64,000 nt of DNA from Ophioderma brevispina (taxonomy: Eukaryota; Echinodermata; Ophiuroidea; Amphilepidida; Ophiodermatidae): positions 35,273-99,272 of the forward strand of contig JAMKCH010058438.1 of NCBI GenBank assembly GCA_023653785.1. Direction: 5' to 3'. This document shows, in pieces, positions 1 through 11,327 of this stretch. Within the stretch, counting starts at the first letter, position 1, and each line of letters begins with the position of its first letter. A model generated the notes under the pieces. That model was not told where the DNA came from and did not search any database. It saw only the letters and a list, made by a program, of their open reading frames with translations. The position numbers and the translations under genes were made by a program.

Positions 1-129
1 TTTGCATCAATACGTTTATATTTTGTATGCAGTTTATTTTCTTGTGTATTTTTGTGAATGCACCGCCCTAATTGGCGTGTGCCGCTGTTGTAAAAGCGTA
101 CGTTCAGGTACTTGGGTTGTTTACAATTA

Positions 130-535
130 GGCCTAAAAAAAAATGTTTGATTGGCATAACAGAAAAATAGGGTAGGTAGGTCGGTCGGATTTTTTTTTGT
201 TTCACATACCAAGAACACAAAATATATGACACCATACAAAAACAAATGGCACATCTTCACTTTTTCGGTAACACATCTTTTATTTGGGGTTTTCATTTTG
301 AATGTCCTGCAAGTCCTTTAACGTTACCGAAGTATGACGTCTTAAATTACTGTTTTGCATTCAGCGTTTCATGACCATAATCAGTAAAAATGATGAAAAC
401 CATCACCAATGCAAATATTTGTTTCACATGTGTTTTCAAACTTTTTTTTGCACACAAAAAAATAAAAATATTTAGGGTCGGCGGTTAAAAATAGGGTCGG
501 TAGGGTTACGCCAAGCAAACAATTTTGTTTAGGCC
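130..535. mobile_element. MITE-like TIR element with TA target duplication
   Basis: The two ends are inverted copies of about 32 bp. The left end reads GGCCTAAAAAAAAATGTTTG and continues TTGGC; the reverse complement of the right end reads GGCCTAAACAAAATTGTTTG and continues the same way. Each end is bordered by TA (128-129 and 536-537), the target duplication expected of Tc1/mariner-type insertion. The interior (about 340 bp) has no reading frame of note and holds two GGGTCGG-rich stretches just inside the ends. This is a non-autonomous element; the superfamily is inferred only from the TA duplication. Confidence 0.75.
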
Positions 536-537
536 TA

Positions 538-3500
538 CCATAATTGGTACAGATCCAAGGGACTTAATTATTAAATGGTATGCTGACGCAATGCATACTT
601 ACCATTCCTAGAATTCAAAGAAAGTTGCAGGTAATAATCAGGTGAACCATCTTTAGTGCATATTTTTTATCAATAACGAGGATAGCATCAAATATTCTAA
701 GTAAGCAATTCAACAGAGGAAATCAGTCCTGTCACTTTTCCAAGAATATACTATGATTTACTCTTGTCCAAATAAATTAAAAGCAATCATCAAAGTCCAA
801 GAACACAGGTGACTTTCAAGGGTTGGTGCATAAGCAAAACCTAGCTTCATGAATTCTCACTTATCAAGGATTTAATCACTTGTTTTTGTGACATGTAAAA
901 TTCTTAGATCTTTTACGTGTAGAATCACTGGTATGCAACACAACATTCAACAGTATTTATCTCTTAGTTAAAAGTCTGGTGGATATGGGTGGCATAATTT
1001 AGACCACTTTTAAAATTATGGCCTAAAATGTTTGGCAAGAACAGGGCGAAGTGAGTCCATTTTCATGTCTTAAAATCTTTCAAAACAACGTTTTAAAGAG
1101 TTGTAAAGTTGTAATAAGCAACTATGAATTTGTTTACTTATTGCATCATGGGGTACATGTAAGGTCATAAATGTTTAAGTAATAACATTGAATAGTCTGG
1201 CAAAATCTAATAATAGTACTATCATTCAATCACATTTTATCCATTTCAATACACTCATGCCAAAATGTTGTCAATAAAGTCCAATAAACCCCACACCATG
1301 ATTAAGTCTTACTAAAATCTCAAACGAGTGATATCTTTCCCAATCAAAACTCCATCAGAACACCCCTTCCTCCACCCCCCTTTCCCTTTGACCTCCCCCC
1401 ATCCTTTACCATTTACATAGTAACCCAATTACTGTTCAATATTTATATGATCGATCACACTGGCTCCAAAACTTAATTCCCTGAAAGCGCCTCCAGCTTT
1501 TGTTCCCTGTAAAGCCTGTCCACTTCTGAAGGGCTTTAGCGGGGCCAATGCCCTGGTTTACCTGCCCCTGAATATGGTGGTCAAACTGTGCCGACTGGAA
1601 TTATGCAGTACTTTTTTCTTCGGCAGTTGGCCAGACTAGCAGTTGATCAAGGCTGGAGTGCATTTTGATCAAGGCCAGAGAGAAAAGCGCAAGAATTTCC
1701 CATGATTCCCTGCGTTCTCACCCATGCAAGAATGGCAGTATATTGTTATGTTGGCATAGCACCTCTTTGCCCGAGCAAACAAGATCAAATGGTACCAGGT
1801 ACCTCCCAATATTGATTGCAATACACCACTCCAAACCAGGGGATACACCACAGTAATATTTTATAACATTCTACAAAGTAGATGTCTAGTATCTTCCTCA
1901 TGAAAAAACACGGTCTTAATAAAAAAAATAAAAAAACTCCAACCCATTCAATAGCATTACTCAGGACACTTGGTTGCTATTCTAATTCATTTATGTTCAA
2001 CCAAGGAGGTATCATACTATAGTAAACGATGATCCCTCCTTGGTTCAACTATTATTAGAGGTTGACTTTCCAACAATAGTAACTGTTCTTCAACTAATGA
2101 GACCACAAAGTACAAGTCATCAAAGGGACTCGTCTTTTGTCATTGACTCAATTTTTAGAATATTTGTTAAGTCTTTCAGTTGTTTGCATTCTTAGGCCAA
2201 GATCTCAGAGGATCGCGCGCAATCGCGCATTACGTTTGAAATTGTTTTTTGACTGCATAATTTTTTTTGTTTAGGTTTTACTCACTTTAAATTTATTTTT
2301 TGTAAAAAATTTCGGAAAAAAATTGAAATTTGGCCGCGAAGTGGCCGAAAAATTGAAAAAAGTGGGCCAAAAAATGCATTAAAAAACCGCATTTTGCAGT
2401 AGCATTTTTCACATTTCTTCTGAGACAAACTTGGTTTTTTTTGCCTTACACTTTACAGGCACAAAAATGAAACTTTGGCACACAAAACAAAACCCATAGT
2501 CCAGCAAAAATACCCCAAATTAAGCTGAAAAATTGAAAGTACAAATTTGGGCAATGAAAAAAAAAAAAAAAGCCGAATAGTTTTAACCTGAAAAATTCTC
2601 ACCTGCTCCTAGCTACATGTGCCAACTGTACAAATTCACCGAGTAATCTAGCACTTTGATTATCAGGTCCTAATTTTTATACTTGACAACCCTTTTAACT
2701 AGTATGATGTACAAAAAAACCAGGATGTAATGATCACTCAACAACCAAATCGAAGGACACCACTTAAAAGTGATTGATATTTAAAAGATGACTGCATGTT
2801 GGTACCACAGACCTAATTTCCATGTGCATGTCCAGCATGTGCGATTTGTTCATGGAATTTTTATTGCGCCTGTGGACATGTTTGGCTTAACATCTATAGG
2901 CATTCCTTGGCCACCCTGAAACCAGTATCATGCTGCTCAAATTATAACCAACATACATTACTACACCTCCCAACCAGTACTACAAGTTCAAATTCCTCCA
3001 AGGTTGGGGGTGTCAGGGGCTGTCTTGTGTGCATTCCATACTTGGCCCCAGGGAATTGCAATTCACTATGTCCTCTCCCACTCCCAGTGACCTCATTAGC
3101 TGTTGCATAAGACAAATTTGGTAATAATTGCCCCAATTGTTGTCACACACACACACACAAAAAATATTAAATTGTTCAACCTCGAATGCCAACACCTTTA
3201 ATGCATAAGCACTGATAGGTACTGTGCATGTTATTTTTTAAGTTATGGGAAATTGTCCAAGGCACAACTATTTCAATAAGGCAACGCTTACAAATATATA
3301 TTTGCATTTTCTTTTGAGTATTTTGTATTCCTTTTGTAAAAACACCAGAGCATAATACTTATGCAACCCAGCCATCAACATGTAAACAAATTACCATTTT
3401 CAGGACCTACATGTGTGAAATTATTTAAGCTACAATCCCAGCAATATTGGCATTTGGCAATAGGTCTGAATTTAAATTAAAAACGCGCATTTCATATCAA

Positions 3501-5053
3501 TGGCTAAAACCAAATAGAATATCGCTCTCTGGAAAAGTAATTATTTCCCCCAGTCGGGCCTCTCAGTCATTGTATCCTTTCTGATTGGCTGAGCAGTGGG
3601 TGTGTATATGGGTCACCTGCAGTTCAGCAGTCGCTGGCAATACACGACACTCATCATGCCATTCCCACGGCCAAATAGCAAGCTAGGTTTGAGCAGTTAG
3701 CGGTCTTCCGGTCTGCTTGGTATGAATCACACCACTTTTACTTGCCTCAGTCATATAATGTACCATTTATACAGTGCGTATGCACTAAAATAGGTGAAGT
3801 CAAGATTTTTTTAAAATAACACCAAAGACCTCACTTTCATGGTTCTTTAATGTTTACATTTTGCTACTACTAGAAAGTAAACCCAGATACAGATTGACAA
3901 GTTTTCTTTTTAAATCCCAAAATTTCAATTTGTTTCTTTCCTGAAAGCCGAAATTATGACATTTTACAAGGTTCCCAACCCTAGCTAATCCTACACCCCA
4001 GGCTAACCCCTGCCATGATCTCTACTTATGCCCTTTATTATAGGGTCACAATGCCTGTGAAAGTGGGTCAACATGAAAGGGCATTTCATGAATGTACCCC
4101 TTGTCCCCCCCCCCACTTACTCTTAAAAAAAACCCAGATTTTTGTATCGTCTGACTTTTGGTCTAAATATAGTATGTGTGCCTAATCTGACATGCAAATT
4201 GAAATCATCCTCTCAAGAAATTTGCAATTGCTATAAATTTCTGTCCGTAAATAGACAGAAATGAAGCATAGTGGTCTATGGGCCGTAATACAGACATTTG
4301 CCATCAGAATTGGACTGAAATTTTTGGGTAAAGCTTTTCCCAATGATACATGAAACATACAGAAGGTGCTAGAATCCAAAATGCACCTTTAAGAACCACA
4401 ACCACGTGGGGTTGTGTTTTGTGCATAAGTCCTCCATGCAAATGAGGCTAGGATTTTGAACTTAATTTGGATGGAATGGGTCATCCACAAATCACCCCTA
4501 CTTATTAAAGACCACAGTTTCCAGTTTTCTAAATTGCTGATAACCGTTTTTCCTTTTCAGTTTTCTATTTTGGACCATTTGTGTATTTAAATTTGCTCCA
4601 AGAGCATATTCAGCATATTCAAATATTCTAAAATTTTAGATTTATTTTCCCCTCCCCTTTCAAGGATATCTCTTGAACCAGGATGCGAGGATCACACAAC
4701 TCCCTTTCATTCATACGGACCAATTCAATAGGGCACTACAGGACTATTTGATTGCTTATTCAAAAGGGTTAAAAAGCCTATGGATATAAAGCCGATCGAG
4801 ACATTGTATGATAGTTTTAGGGGCATACAAAATATAAAAGGTGTGAATTGTGATTGCTCACAATCATGAGAAAGGGTGGTAAACCTGTTAAAATAAGGTC
4901 TTATCAAACTATGAAGTAAAGAATCACGCCACTTGGGTACTTATCACTAAATGCTGGAGCCTTTAAAAAAAATGGAGTAGGGTAGGAACATACACGCCTT
5001 AATATCTTGTTCAGAATGAATCCAGGTTCAGAATCTGCATGTGTTCTTACATG
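538..5053. other. Presumed intron of the LDLa gene; no exon recognised
   Basis: The minus-strand LDLa gene leaves exon 5295-5417 through a good donor, so this stretch should be its next intron and perhaps later exons. I searched the minus strand for the LDLa spacing of cysteines with the CDG..DC.DGSDE core and found none. The longest open frames (about 60-70 codons) have no domain character. A short (CA)n run lies near 3147-3160. Nothing else is supported here apart from the hairpin at 1995-2049. Confidence 0.5.
1995..2049. repeat. Short hairpin, 21-bp arms
   Basis: Arms 1995-2015 and 2029-2049 are inverted copies (GTTCAACCAAGGAGGTATCA against GTTGAACCAAGGAGGGATCA) around a 13-base loop. The flanks do not extend the symmetry clearly. 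It may be the core of a decayed inverted-repeat element; no gene or terminator context is apparent. Confidence 0.6.
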
Positions 5054-5055
5054 TA

Positions 5056-5263
5056 CTGTATAAGTGGAAATTTTCGCGTACAGATATTTTCGTGATTTTA
5101 ACAGTTTTGCCAAATGCGCAAGAATTTAATTTCACGTATTGACATCAATGCAATACAAATCTATTGGAAAAAGTTATTTTCGCGAGTTTTTATTTTCGCG
5201 TTTTTATGTTCACTCACGAAATTCGCGAACATAAAAACCTCGCGAAAATTTCCACTTATACAG
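5056..5263. mobile_element. 208-bp MITE beside a splice donor
   Basis: The ends are perfect inverted copies of at least 23 bp, starting CTGTATAAGTGGAAATTTTC, and are bordered by TA on both sides (5054-5055 and 5264-5265). Inside, further inverted segments occur (TTTTCGCG..., and TATTTTCGCG...ATAAAAACCTCGCG), so most of the element can fold on itself. The TA duplication points to Tc1/mariner-type mobilisation. Its right border lies about 30 bp from the exon at 5295-5417, immediately downstream of that exon's splice donor on the minus strand. Confidence 0.85.
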
Positions 5264-5294
5264 TATGTAAATTACCTGTACAAGTGACACTTAC

Positions 5295-5417
5295 TGCATT
5301 TCTCAGCCGATTCATCGGAACCATCCGCACAATCTACGTCACCATCGCACTGCCATCTGCCTGGGATGCAAGTCTTGTCGTTACACTCAAATTCAGATGC
5401 ACTGCAAGTTCTTTCAG
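5295..5417 (-). CDS. LDL-receptor class A exon (second LDLa repeat)
   Basis: This 123-base exon encodes one complete LDLa module: [37 protein letters not shown]. It has all six cysteines and the acidic calcium-binding core D-G-D-x-D-C-x-D-x-S-D-E. In the family such modules bind lipoprotein or other ligands outside the cell. On the minus strand the acceptor is ...TTTTACAG before CTGAAAG and the donor is TGCA before GTAAGT. Both borders are phase 1, the usual symmetrical arrangement for LDLa exons. The preceding exon lies about 4.2 kb away (9587-9702). The full gene (LDLR, LRP, vitellogenin receptor or another LDLa protein) cannot be decided from two modules because the rest lies beyond the left edge. 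Confidence 0.88.
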
Positions 5418-6045
5418 CTGTAAAATGAAAAAAGGATGCTGCCTCAGTCATGTTTGTTAATTGACTACTGATCTCCTGGTTACACAAGTTCAGGCTCGTA
5501 AATATGGGTAGTAAAATCATTGTTTATCAATCGTCCCTTTTCAATTGGGTACATAAATGGCTCATTTCCCCCAGAATTTCCACATTTTCAATCAAAATCA
5601 GCCAAAATTGAAAATTGTGTAAAAATAAGACTATGTAGGGCCACTATTTTTAATTCTTTGAAAAATTCATGTAGATATAGGCATCACTTCCAGTTCCCAA
5701 CACTTGCAGCTCTACATGTAGGCCCATCTCTACTCCCCACTTAAAATTAAATTTACCTCCAGGACACAATCTTCGAATCTATCTTCACTAAAATTTCTCA
5801 CAAAATAGCAAGTTTTAAATTTCAAGTATCTTGGCAGATTGTGATTGAGTGCTAGTTCAAGGGTGAATTGAATGTGAACCTTATTTATAGTATTAGTAAG
5901 TCCAGTCTTATTGTCCTTGTTTTTAATTGTTAACTACCACAGTTGGGGCAACATTCTCTAATCAATCATTTGTATCAGTGTACCTGTTAACTCTTGCAAC
6001 AGAATACACACAAAAAGTTCCGAGCCATATTGACTGTTGTCTTGT

Positions 6046-6075
6046 GCGCATTCTTTCGCTGCGCATTCTTTCGCT
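6046..6075. repeat. 15-bp tandem duplication
   Basis: GCGCATTCTTTCGCT is present twice head to tail, followed by a further GC. It lies inside the intron and has no other visible role. Confidence 0.85.
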
Positions 6076-6606
6076 GCAATATTGCAAAAAGTGCAATCAA
6101 AGATTGAGGTCTTATTTAAAATGATTGTGACCGGATATTTACATAGCACAATTTTTCCCACTACATACTCCAGTCCCAACAACTTCCCGAGTTAGATGCA
6201 AACATTCATATCAGGCGTTTAACCGAGTAAAATCAGTCAATATTCTATTCATTCAATATTCATTCACTCATTCAACACATCCCGAATCTGAACCAAAACA
6301 ATAACATGCGGTCGAGATGCTTCCAACCATGTGGAGATTTTCTTTTTAAACATGGGAGAGGTGTCAGCAGGTAGAACCACGCTTCGGTTTTCCCCTCGCC
6401 GGATGTGTTCACAGTAACACCTGGTGTACACATGCAGCATTAATTAATCCTACTTCTATAGAACAAGCTCATCCTAACAAAAACACCTGGTAACCATACT
6501 TAATTTTTGCCGAATTAAATTTCCCAGTAATATTTTTTTCTACCATTTAGGCCCTACATACATTTGAGTAGGTGGGTGTGAGAATTTGCTCTATTCACTA
6601 ACCCTT

Positions 6607-6668
6607 AGTATCTTTGTCATAATCTAGCTTCGTTTTTAGTATCTTTGTCATAATCCAGCTTCGTTTTT
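6607..6668. repeat. 31-bp tandem duplication
   Basis: A 31-base unit beginning AGTATCTTTGTCATAATC is repeated once with one mismatch (CTAGC against CCAGC). It lies within the intron. Confidence 0.85.
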
Positions 6669-8869
6669 CCCCAAACCCGAGTGTAAACTATGGGTTTTTA
6701 TGGTTATTTACTTTAAAAAAAATGTAAATTGTTTATAAATATTTTTGGATTTTGCATATTAGACCAAACCATTCCCACACATACATACTGCAAGTTTACA
6801 AACATCAATCATCCCAAATAACACAATAAATTGTACCAGAGAGTACTGAGCCAACTCAGGACATGTAGCAGTCACACCCACCAAAATAGGAATTTAAGGA
6901 CTCAAACACCTATACACAAAAAATGCATGGATGGCCGACTTGTGCCTTTTAATGCAAATTATTAAATCGGACCACACAGCTTGGATCACAATCAGGCCAT
7001 GAGTGACCATGAGACATGGTGGTGTGCTGGGTGGAGAAATAACTTATATTGCCAGAATATTTGGAATTCCTCGGGATTTTTCGAGACATCCATGAAGCTT
7101 TGCTAGAAAGCCCCAGCTCATGTAAAAGGCAAAAGGCCATCTCAGCATGTGGCATTTATACCACTTACACACTCCATTGAATTCATTAATAGCCCTAATT
7201 ATGATGTTGATTAACTATGAATGCCCTAAGCCTGATCCCTAGATAATCCAATTTCCCAGTAATCAAAGCAGTTCATTTTAATACTGCATTTTAATGATTA
7301 TCTGGATTAAAATTCAAAAGGTAATTATTACTTGCCTCTCCATTTGAGGCAATACTCTGGCACTTTCCTCACTCAGTCAATTACCAAGTCTGCAGTCAGT
7401 GTCCCCAATTTGCTACTTGCTTAACAAGTAGGTGACAGACAGACTGCATAATGAATCTACCTTCTTTTCATTCCTAATACACTTGCAAACAAGATTAAGC
7501 TTAAAGGTAATTATCAACTCAAAATGGACTAAAGCCTACTTATATCGTCTTTTATAACTCTAGCTTGGCTCCCTACACAACTAAAACACTCAGATCTGTC
7601 TGACTTAATTTTAAGGTACAACATCAGTCATAGTCCCTTCACCTTGTTCAAAAATTAAAACAGTTTGAAACTGGCAAGTTAAAACCCTTCAAATGGGAAA
7701 TAATGGGCAATTCATACCACTAAATAGGCAGTTTTAAAAACTTTGAAACCATTGAGTCCATAGTTGTAAAACATTGCAGGAACGATAGAGAATGCTTCAA
7801 TTTTAATCAACTTGTGCAAACTAGCATTATCTCAACACAAGTGATGCCCAAACATAAATAGTTAGCTTAACACTGATTTTGCTACTTCAAAGGGCAAGAG
7901 GGCAATTTAATTTGTTCAAGTTCTTCGCGCAGCTATAAAACAATAAACATCTACTTTTTCTCTTTCACCTATGTATATTGGAAATAGCCAAAAAAATCTT
8001 GTCAAAATAACATTGAACCATACCCTTGACTTCCCCAGAAAACCATGCAGGTTTGAACCTAAATTGGTAAATAGACCCCGATCATACAACCTTATAATCT
8101 TGGGATTTCCTTAAAGAAGGCCGGTTCTGATTAATGTTGATATTTTCGTTACAATGACCCGTTGGCCAGGTCAAAGATTTTAAGTTTGCTTGACTTTATA
8201 TTACAAGAAATTGGGGTTTCTACTCAGGATTTGTCATTGTCAGTTTCCTCTTCAAGGTTTATTCATTGACAGAATTGCAAATTCATCTGGAGGGATCTAT
8301 ACACTTTGGGGAAGAGAGACTAATTTTTAAACTATTCTCAGCACAAATCCTTACAATTACAAGAAAACCTTTATGTTATACTAAGGTCCCTGGCCGGGAA
8401 TAACACCTCAAAATTGCATTCACCTAGCTAATTTGAATCCGGTATATACAGAAAAATGCCTCTTGGCCCATTTGCACAATGTGCTACAATTGACGTCAGT
8501 ACTATTGACTGCGCCATACCAATACTGTTAAAGTGTTAAACTTTAAACAGGGTTCTCAATGCATAAACTGAATATAAAGTGAAAAGAAAACGCCAACACA
8601 TTTTATCCAAAAAACTAAACTCGTTCAGCGACAAAATATTGAAATGGCATAATACTTGAATTTACTTTCAGTAACTATTTTCAGGCATACCATTGACTAC
8701 ACAAAACTTTGCTCATCTCTTTAACAATTAAACTAAAAAAAACGCCTATCCTTCGATTCCTTCCAGCAAATTGATGAACAGAAAAATATTACATTTGTCA
8801 ACATAAACATATCAATCCAAAAGCAGAAAATACTACCGGTGAATTAATATTTATATTACAACATCCTGG

Positions 8870-9130
8870 GTCTTATGCAAATAGCCCATCCCCCAAATTG
8901 GGCAATGTGATTGGTCTATACGGTCTCATGTCATGACTAGAACACCGATATGAATATTTATAACCCACTTATTTTGGCGCTAGGGCTGCGTCACGTTTAA
9001 CGACAGCCAATCGAAACGCTAGGATCGGCCACACACTCCACGACTGTCTGTACGTATCACAACATCAACACAAGAATTTTACTACAACTCGCACCGCCGC
9101 CGGTCCGGGCGAAATTGTAGAATATTTATC
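8870..9130. promoter_or_regulatory. Promoter-like cluster inside the LDLa intron
   Basis: Read on the plus strand the segment has an octamer ATGCAAAT (about 8876), an inverted CCAAT box (GATTGG, about 8909), a TATTTATAAC box (about 8953) and another CCAAT (about 9006). It then becomes GC-richer. Octamer, CCAAT and TATA in this order resemble animal core-promoter layouts. No coding exon starts in the next kilobase on the plus strand, so an alternative promoter, a non-coding transcript or chance are all possible. Confidence 0.25.
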
Positions 9131-9586
9131 CTGTTTAGGTCAGATTAGAATGTTCAGCGACTTTCCCCTTTCCTAAAGGTAGAACCCAATTTCGGTTCGG
9201 CAAGAACATTTCCCAGTGGTTGTCAATATATATCGCAAATTGCGGGGTGAAATTCTTGAACTTCAACACTAAATTATGCAATTGTAATTTATATTCCAAC
9301 AACAAACGAGCAGTGTCCACGAAAAAAAAATCATTGGGCGTGTGAATCCGAAATCTCTTAAATGCCATCCTGTGAACCTTTACTGTAATTATAACTCTTC
9401 CAGTAAATAAATAGCATCTTGGCTGAAAGACAATGTTAGTTTTCTTCCAACGAAAACCGATTCGATCGCCACGCCTTTTTTGTAGTAATCAAAATGGCGA
9501 ATATCAACATGATCAACCACACTGACCGGCCGGTGTTGAAAGAAGACTTAATAAAATTGTCTTTCAAAAAGTAACTTGAAACTTAC

Positions 9587-9702
9587 TACAGCTATGTTCG
9601 TGGTATTATCTCCACAATCGTCTTCGTTATCACAGTACCAGAGTTTAGGAATGCATCTGCCGTTTCCACATCTAAAGTGATCAACTCCACACTCCGATTG
9701 GC
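9587..9702 (-). CDS. LDL-receptor class A exon (first LDLa repeat), one base short
   Basis: The minus-strand acceptor TTTTTTACAG precedes GCCAATCGG, and the reading frame continues in phase 1 from the signal-peptide exon: [34 protein letters not shown]. Five LDLa cysteines are visible, then the frame reads TNIAV where the family has D-E-x-x-C. If the final codons are read one base over, they give E-H-S-C and end with a single base before GTAAGT, exactly the phase needed for the next exon (which starts CT GAA). The exon is 116 bases, whereas a phase-1/phase-1 exon should be a multiple of three (117). A single missing base near 9601 explains both observations. Confidence 0.85.
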
Positions 9703-10234
9703 CTGTAAAAAATGGAACACTGTCATGAAACAAACCTTTCTCACAAAACGAAACACTAACAATCCATCTTCAAATGCTCATTTACATACAGTGCTTGTTA
9801 TTTGTTAATAGCTTAGAATTGCTACAAAACTTTGTACGTTTATCGCGATTCAAGAAAACCCTAATCATGCTAATTCACAGGCGAGAAGACGCTATTTTTG
9901 AACGTCCATGTTTTACTTTTGGCCAATCCATTCCAAAAACTCGTGCTGTAAATCCGACACCGTACCCGGCACTTTCTTCAGCTTGAAAAATTGACATTAA
10001 CATTTCCATTAAAAATAAAAGCCATCTTAATGTAACATATAGAAATATTTTCCCCATTAAACCTTGGGCCTCACAAAAGTGAGAAGACGAAGATAAAAAA
10101 TGACAAAACATGGGCCCATATTCGCCCTTGTACCGATTCACTGAACGCGTTGCTCGGCAATCATGGCAATACAAGCACGCTTTGCTTGGTCATGGCGCGA
10201 CCAAAACACAAACCAAAACATTGACAAAACTCAC
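9703..10234 (-). other. First intron of the LDLa gene
   Basis: This 532-base intron separates the signal-peptide exon (donor AAAG before GTGAGT) from the first LDLa exon (acceptor TTTTTTACAG). Both ends are in phase 1. Open frames on either strand across it show no domain. Confidence 0.75.
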
Positions 10235-10307
10235 CTTTTACTTCATTAAAACACAATCCAAACAGCACTAAAACTGTTATGGAAAGTAACCACGGTGTAA
10301 ACTCCAT
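10235..10307 (-). CDS. Signal-peptide exon of the LDLa gene (start codon)
   Basis: The ATG at 10307 opens 24 codons plus one base: MEFTPWLLSITVLVLFGLCF-NEVK. This is a short polar start, a hydrophobic core of about 15 residues and a small or polar end, typical of a secretory signal peptide. A GTGAGT donor follows directly in phase 1, which is the phase at which LDLa exons begin. The next exon (9587-9702) joins in frame. Upstream sequence at 10308-10560 has promoter-like words and no competing exon. The start is inferred from the signal peptide and splice phase, not from transcript data. Confidence 0.75.
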
Positions 10308-10560
10308 GTGAATAATCCAATAATTATATTTCCTTCTTAAAATGTCTGCTATTTGGAGAAAATATGTGATAGTATTCCGCGTTTATAGTCCCACGTTTTC
10401 TACGTCTCGTAGTTCTTCCTTTTCTGAATGCAATTTACAACTGCCGATTTTAGTGCGTACGCATAGTTTAGATTTGCATAATTGATGTATGACGTCGCAT
10501 CGAACCATTCCGCGGTAAAGCGCAGCAGTTTATTGGACTTGTGCCAACCTTGCTCAGACG
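10308..10560 (-). promoter_or_regulatory. Putative promoter of the LDLa gene
   Basis: Read towards the minus-strand start codon, this segment contains a CRE-like TGACGTCG (10490-10497, plus orientation), an octamer-like ATTTGCAT (about 10472-10479) and a CTATAAAC box (about 10380-10388) some 75 bases upstream of the ATG. Spacing is plausible for a TATA promoter with a short 5' leader. The words were read by eye and no transcript supports them. Confidence 0.35.
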
Positions 10561-10973
10561 GCTGCTCTGGGGTACCACTACAGAGAAAATTGCGGGTACT
10601 TGCGTTGGCGTGTTTGTAAACAAACCATCACGTGATTTAAAAGCGTCATAACAAGGTTGCTGGTCAATAACAATGATGGTGGAATTTTATTTTCCTGTAT
10701 AGGCGATGCGGTTTTTGGAGAAAAAAATATTAAAGAACAACAAACCAATGTTGATACAGAATTGAAATACTCATCGATTTTTGTATGGCTTGACTGCATG
10801 CTGGTTTGTTTTGTTTGTAATTATGATTTCAGAAACAATCCCGACCACAACAATTCATGAATTGTTTGACATTAAAAAATCTGGCCAATAACTCTCGGTC
10901 AATGAATCGACTAAAACACATGGGCATAATTAGTTAAAATTAATATTCCATCAAAATAGAATATACTGTATAA
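10561..10973. other. No gene seen
   Basis: Upstream flank of the LDLa gene. Open frames on both strands (about 67-73 codons) overlap each other and lack any domain or good start context. It ends at the TAA target site of the element that follows. Confidence 0.5.
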
Positions 10974-11324
10974 GGCCAAGTAAAATAAGTAACGAATTTC
11001 TCATCCAGGTTTTTTCAAAAAAAGGAGGAGGCAGGGCTTTACTATTTACTATTTTTCATTTATTTGCTATTTTTTTCCAATATGGCTGCCAAGCCAAATA
11101 TGGCTGCTCAAGGTATAAAATCACAAATATTGTGCAATTTGAATATACTTTCTACTGGAATTATCAAAATTCAGAAACCATCAAAATCAATTTTCTCCGA
11201 AAAAATTGCTATTTTTCCATTTTTTTTCTGGATTTTTGAAAATAGCAAATAACAAAAAAACCGGGGCGGCGTAAAAAATCGGAGCGGGCGGGGATGAGCA
11301 ACTCGTTTCTTTTTTTACTTGGCC
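10974..11324. mobile_element. 351-bp MITE with TAA target duplication (PIF/Harbinger-like)
   Basis: Inverted ends of about 33 bp: the left starts GGCCAAGTAAAATAAGTAAC, and the reverse complement of the right starts GGCCAAGTAAAAAAAGAAAC. Both then reach CTCATCC. TAA borders each end (10971-10973 and 11325-11327), matching the TWA target of PIF/Harbinger transposases. The interior has T-rich runs with repeated GCTATTTTT words and two ATATGGCTGC copies, and no transposase. The 62-codon frame inside it is not a gene. Confidence 0.8.
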
Positions 11325-11327
11325 TAA

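Larger units (their letters stand above)
5418..9586 (-). other. Intron between the two LDLa exons
   Basis: About 4.2 kb, bordered by GTAAGT and TTTTACAG read on the minus strand. Small exact tandem duplications are present at 6046-6075 and 6607-6668. A cluster of promoter-like words lies at 8872-9010. No further LDLa or EGF exon was recognised. The remaining open frames are short and featureless. Confidence 0.65.

Noticed and set aside
3540..3740. Additional LDLa exon (cysteine-codon-rich look)
   Set aside because: Minus-strand translation gives no LDLa spacing or acidic core and no phase-1 splice borders.
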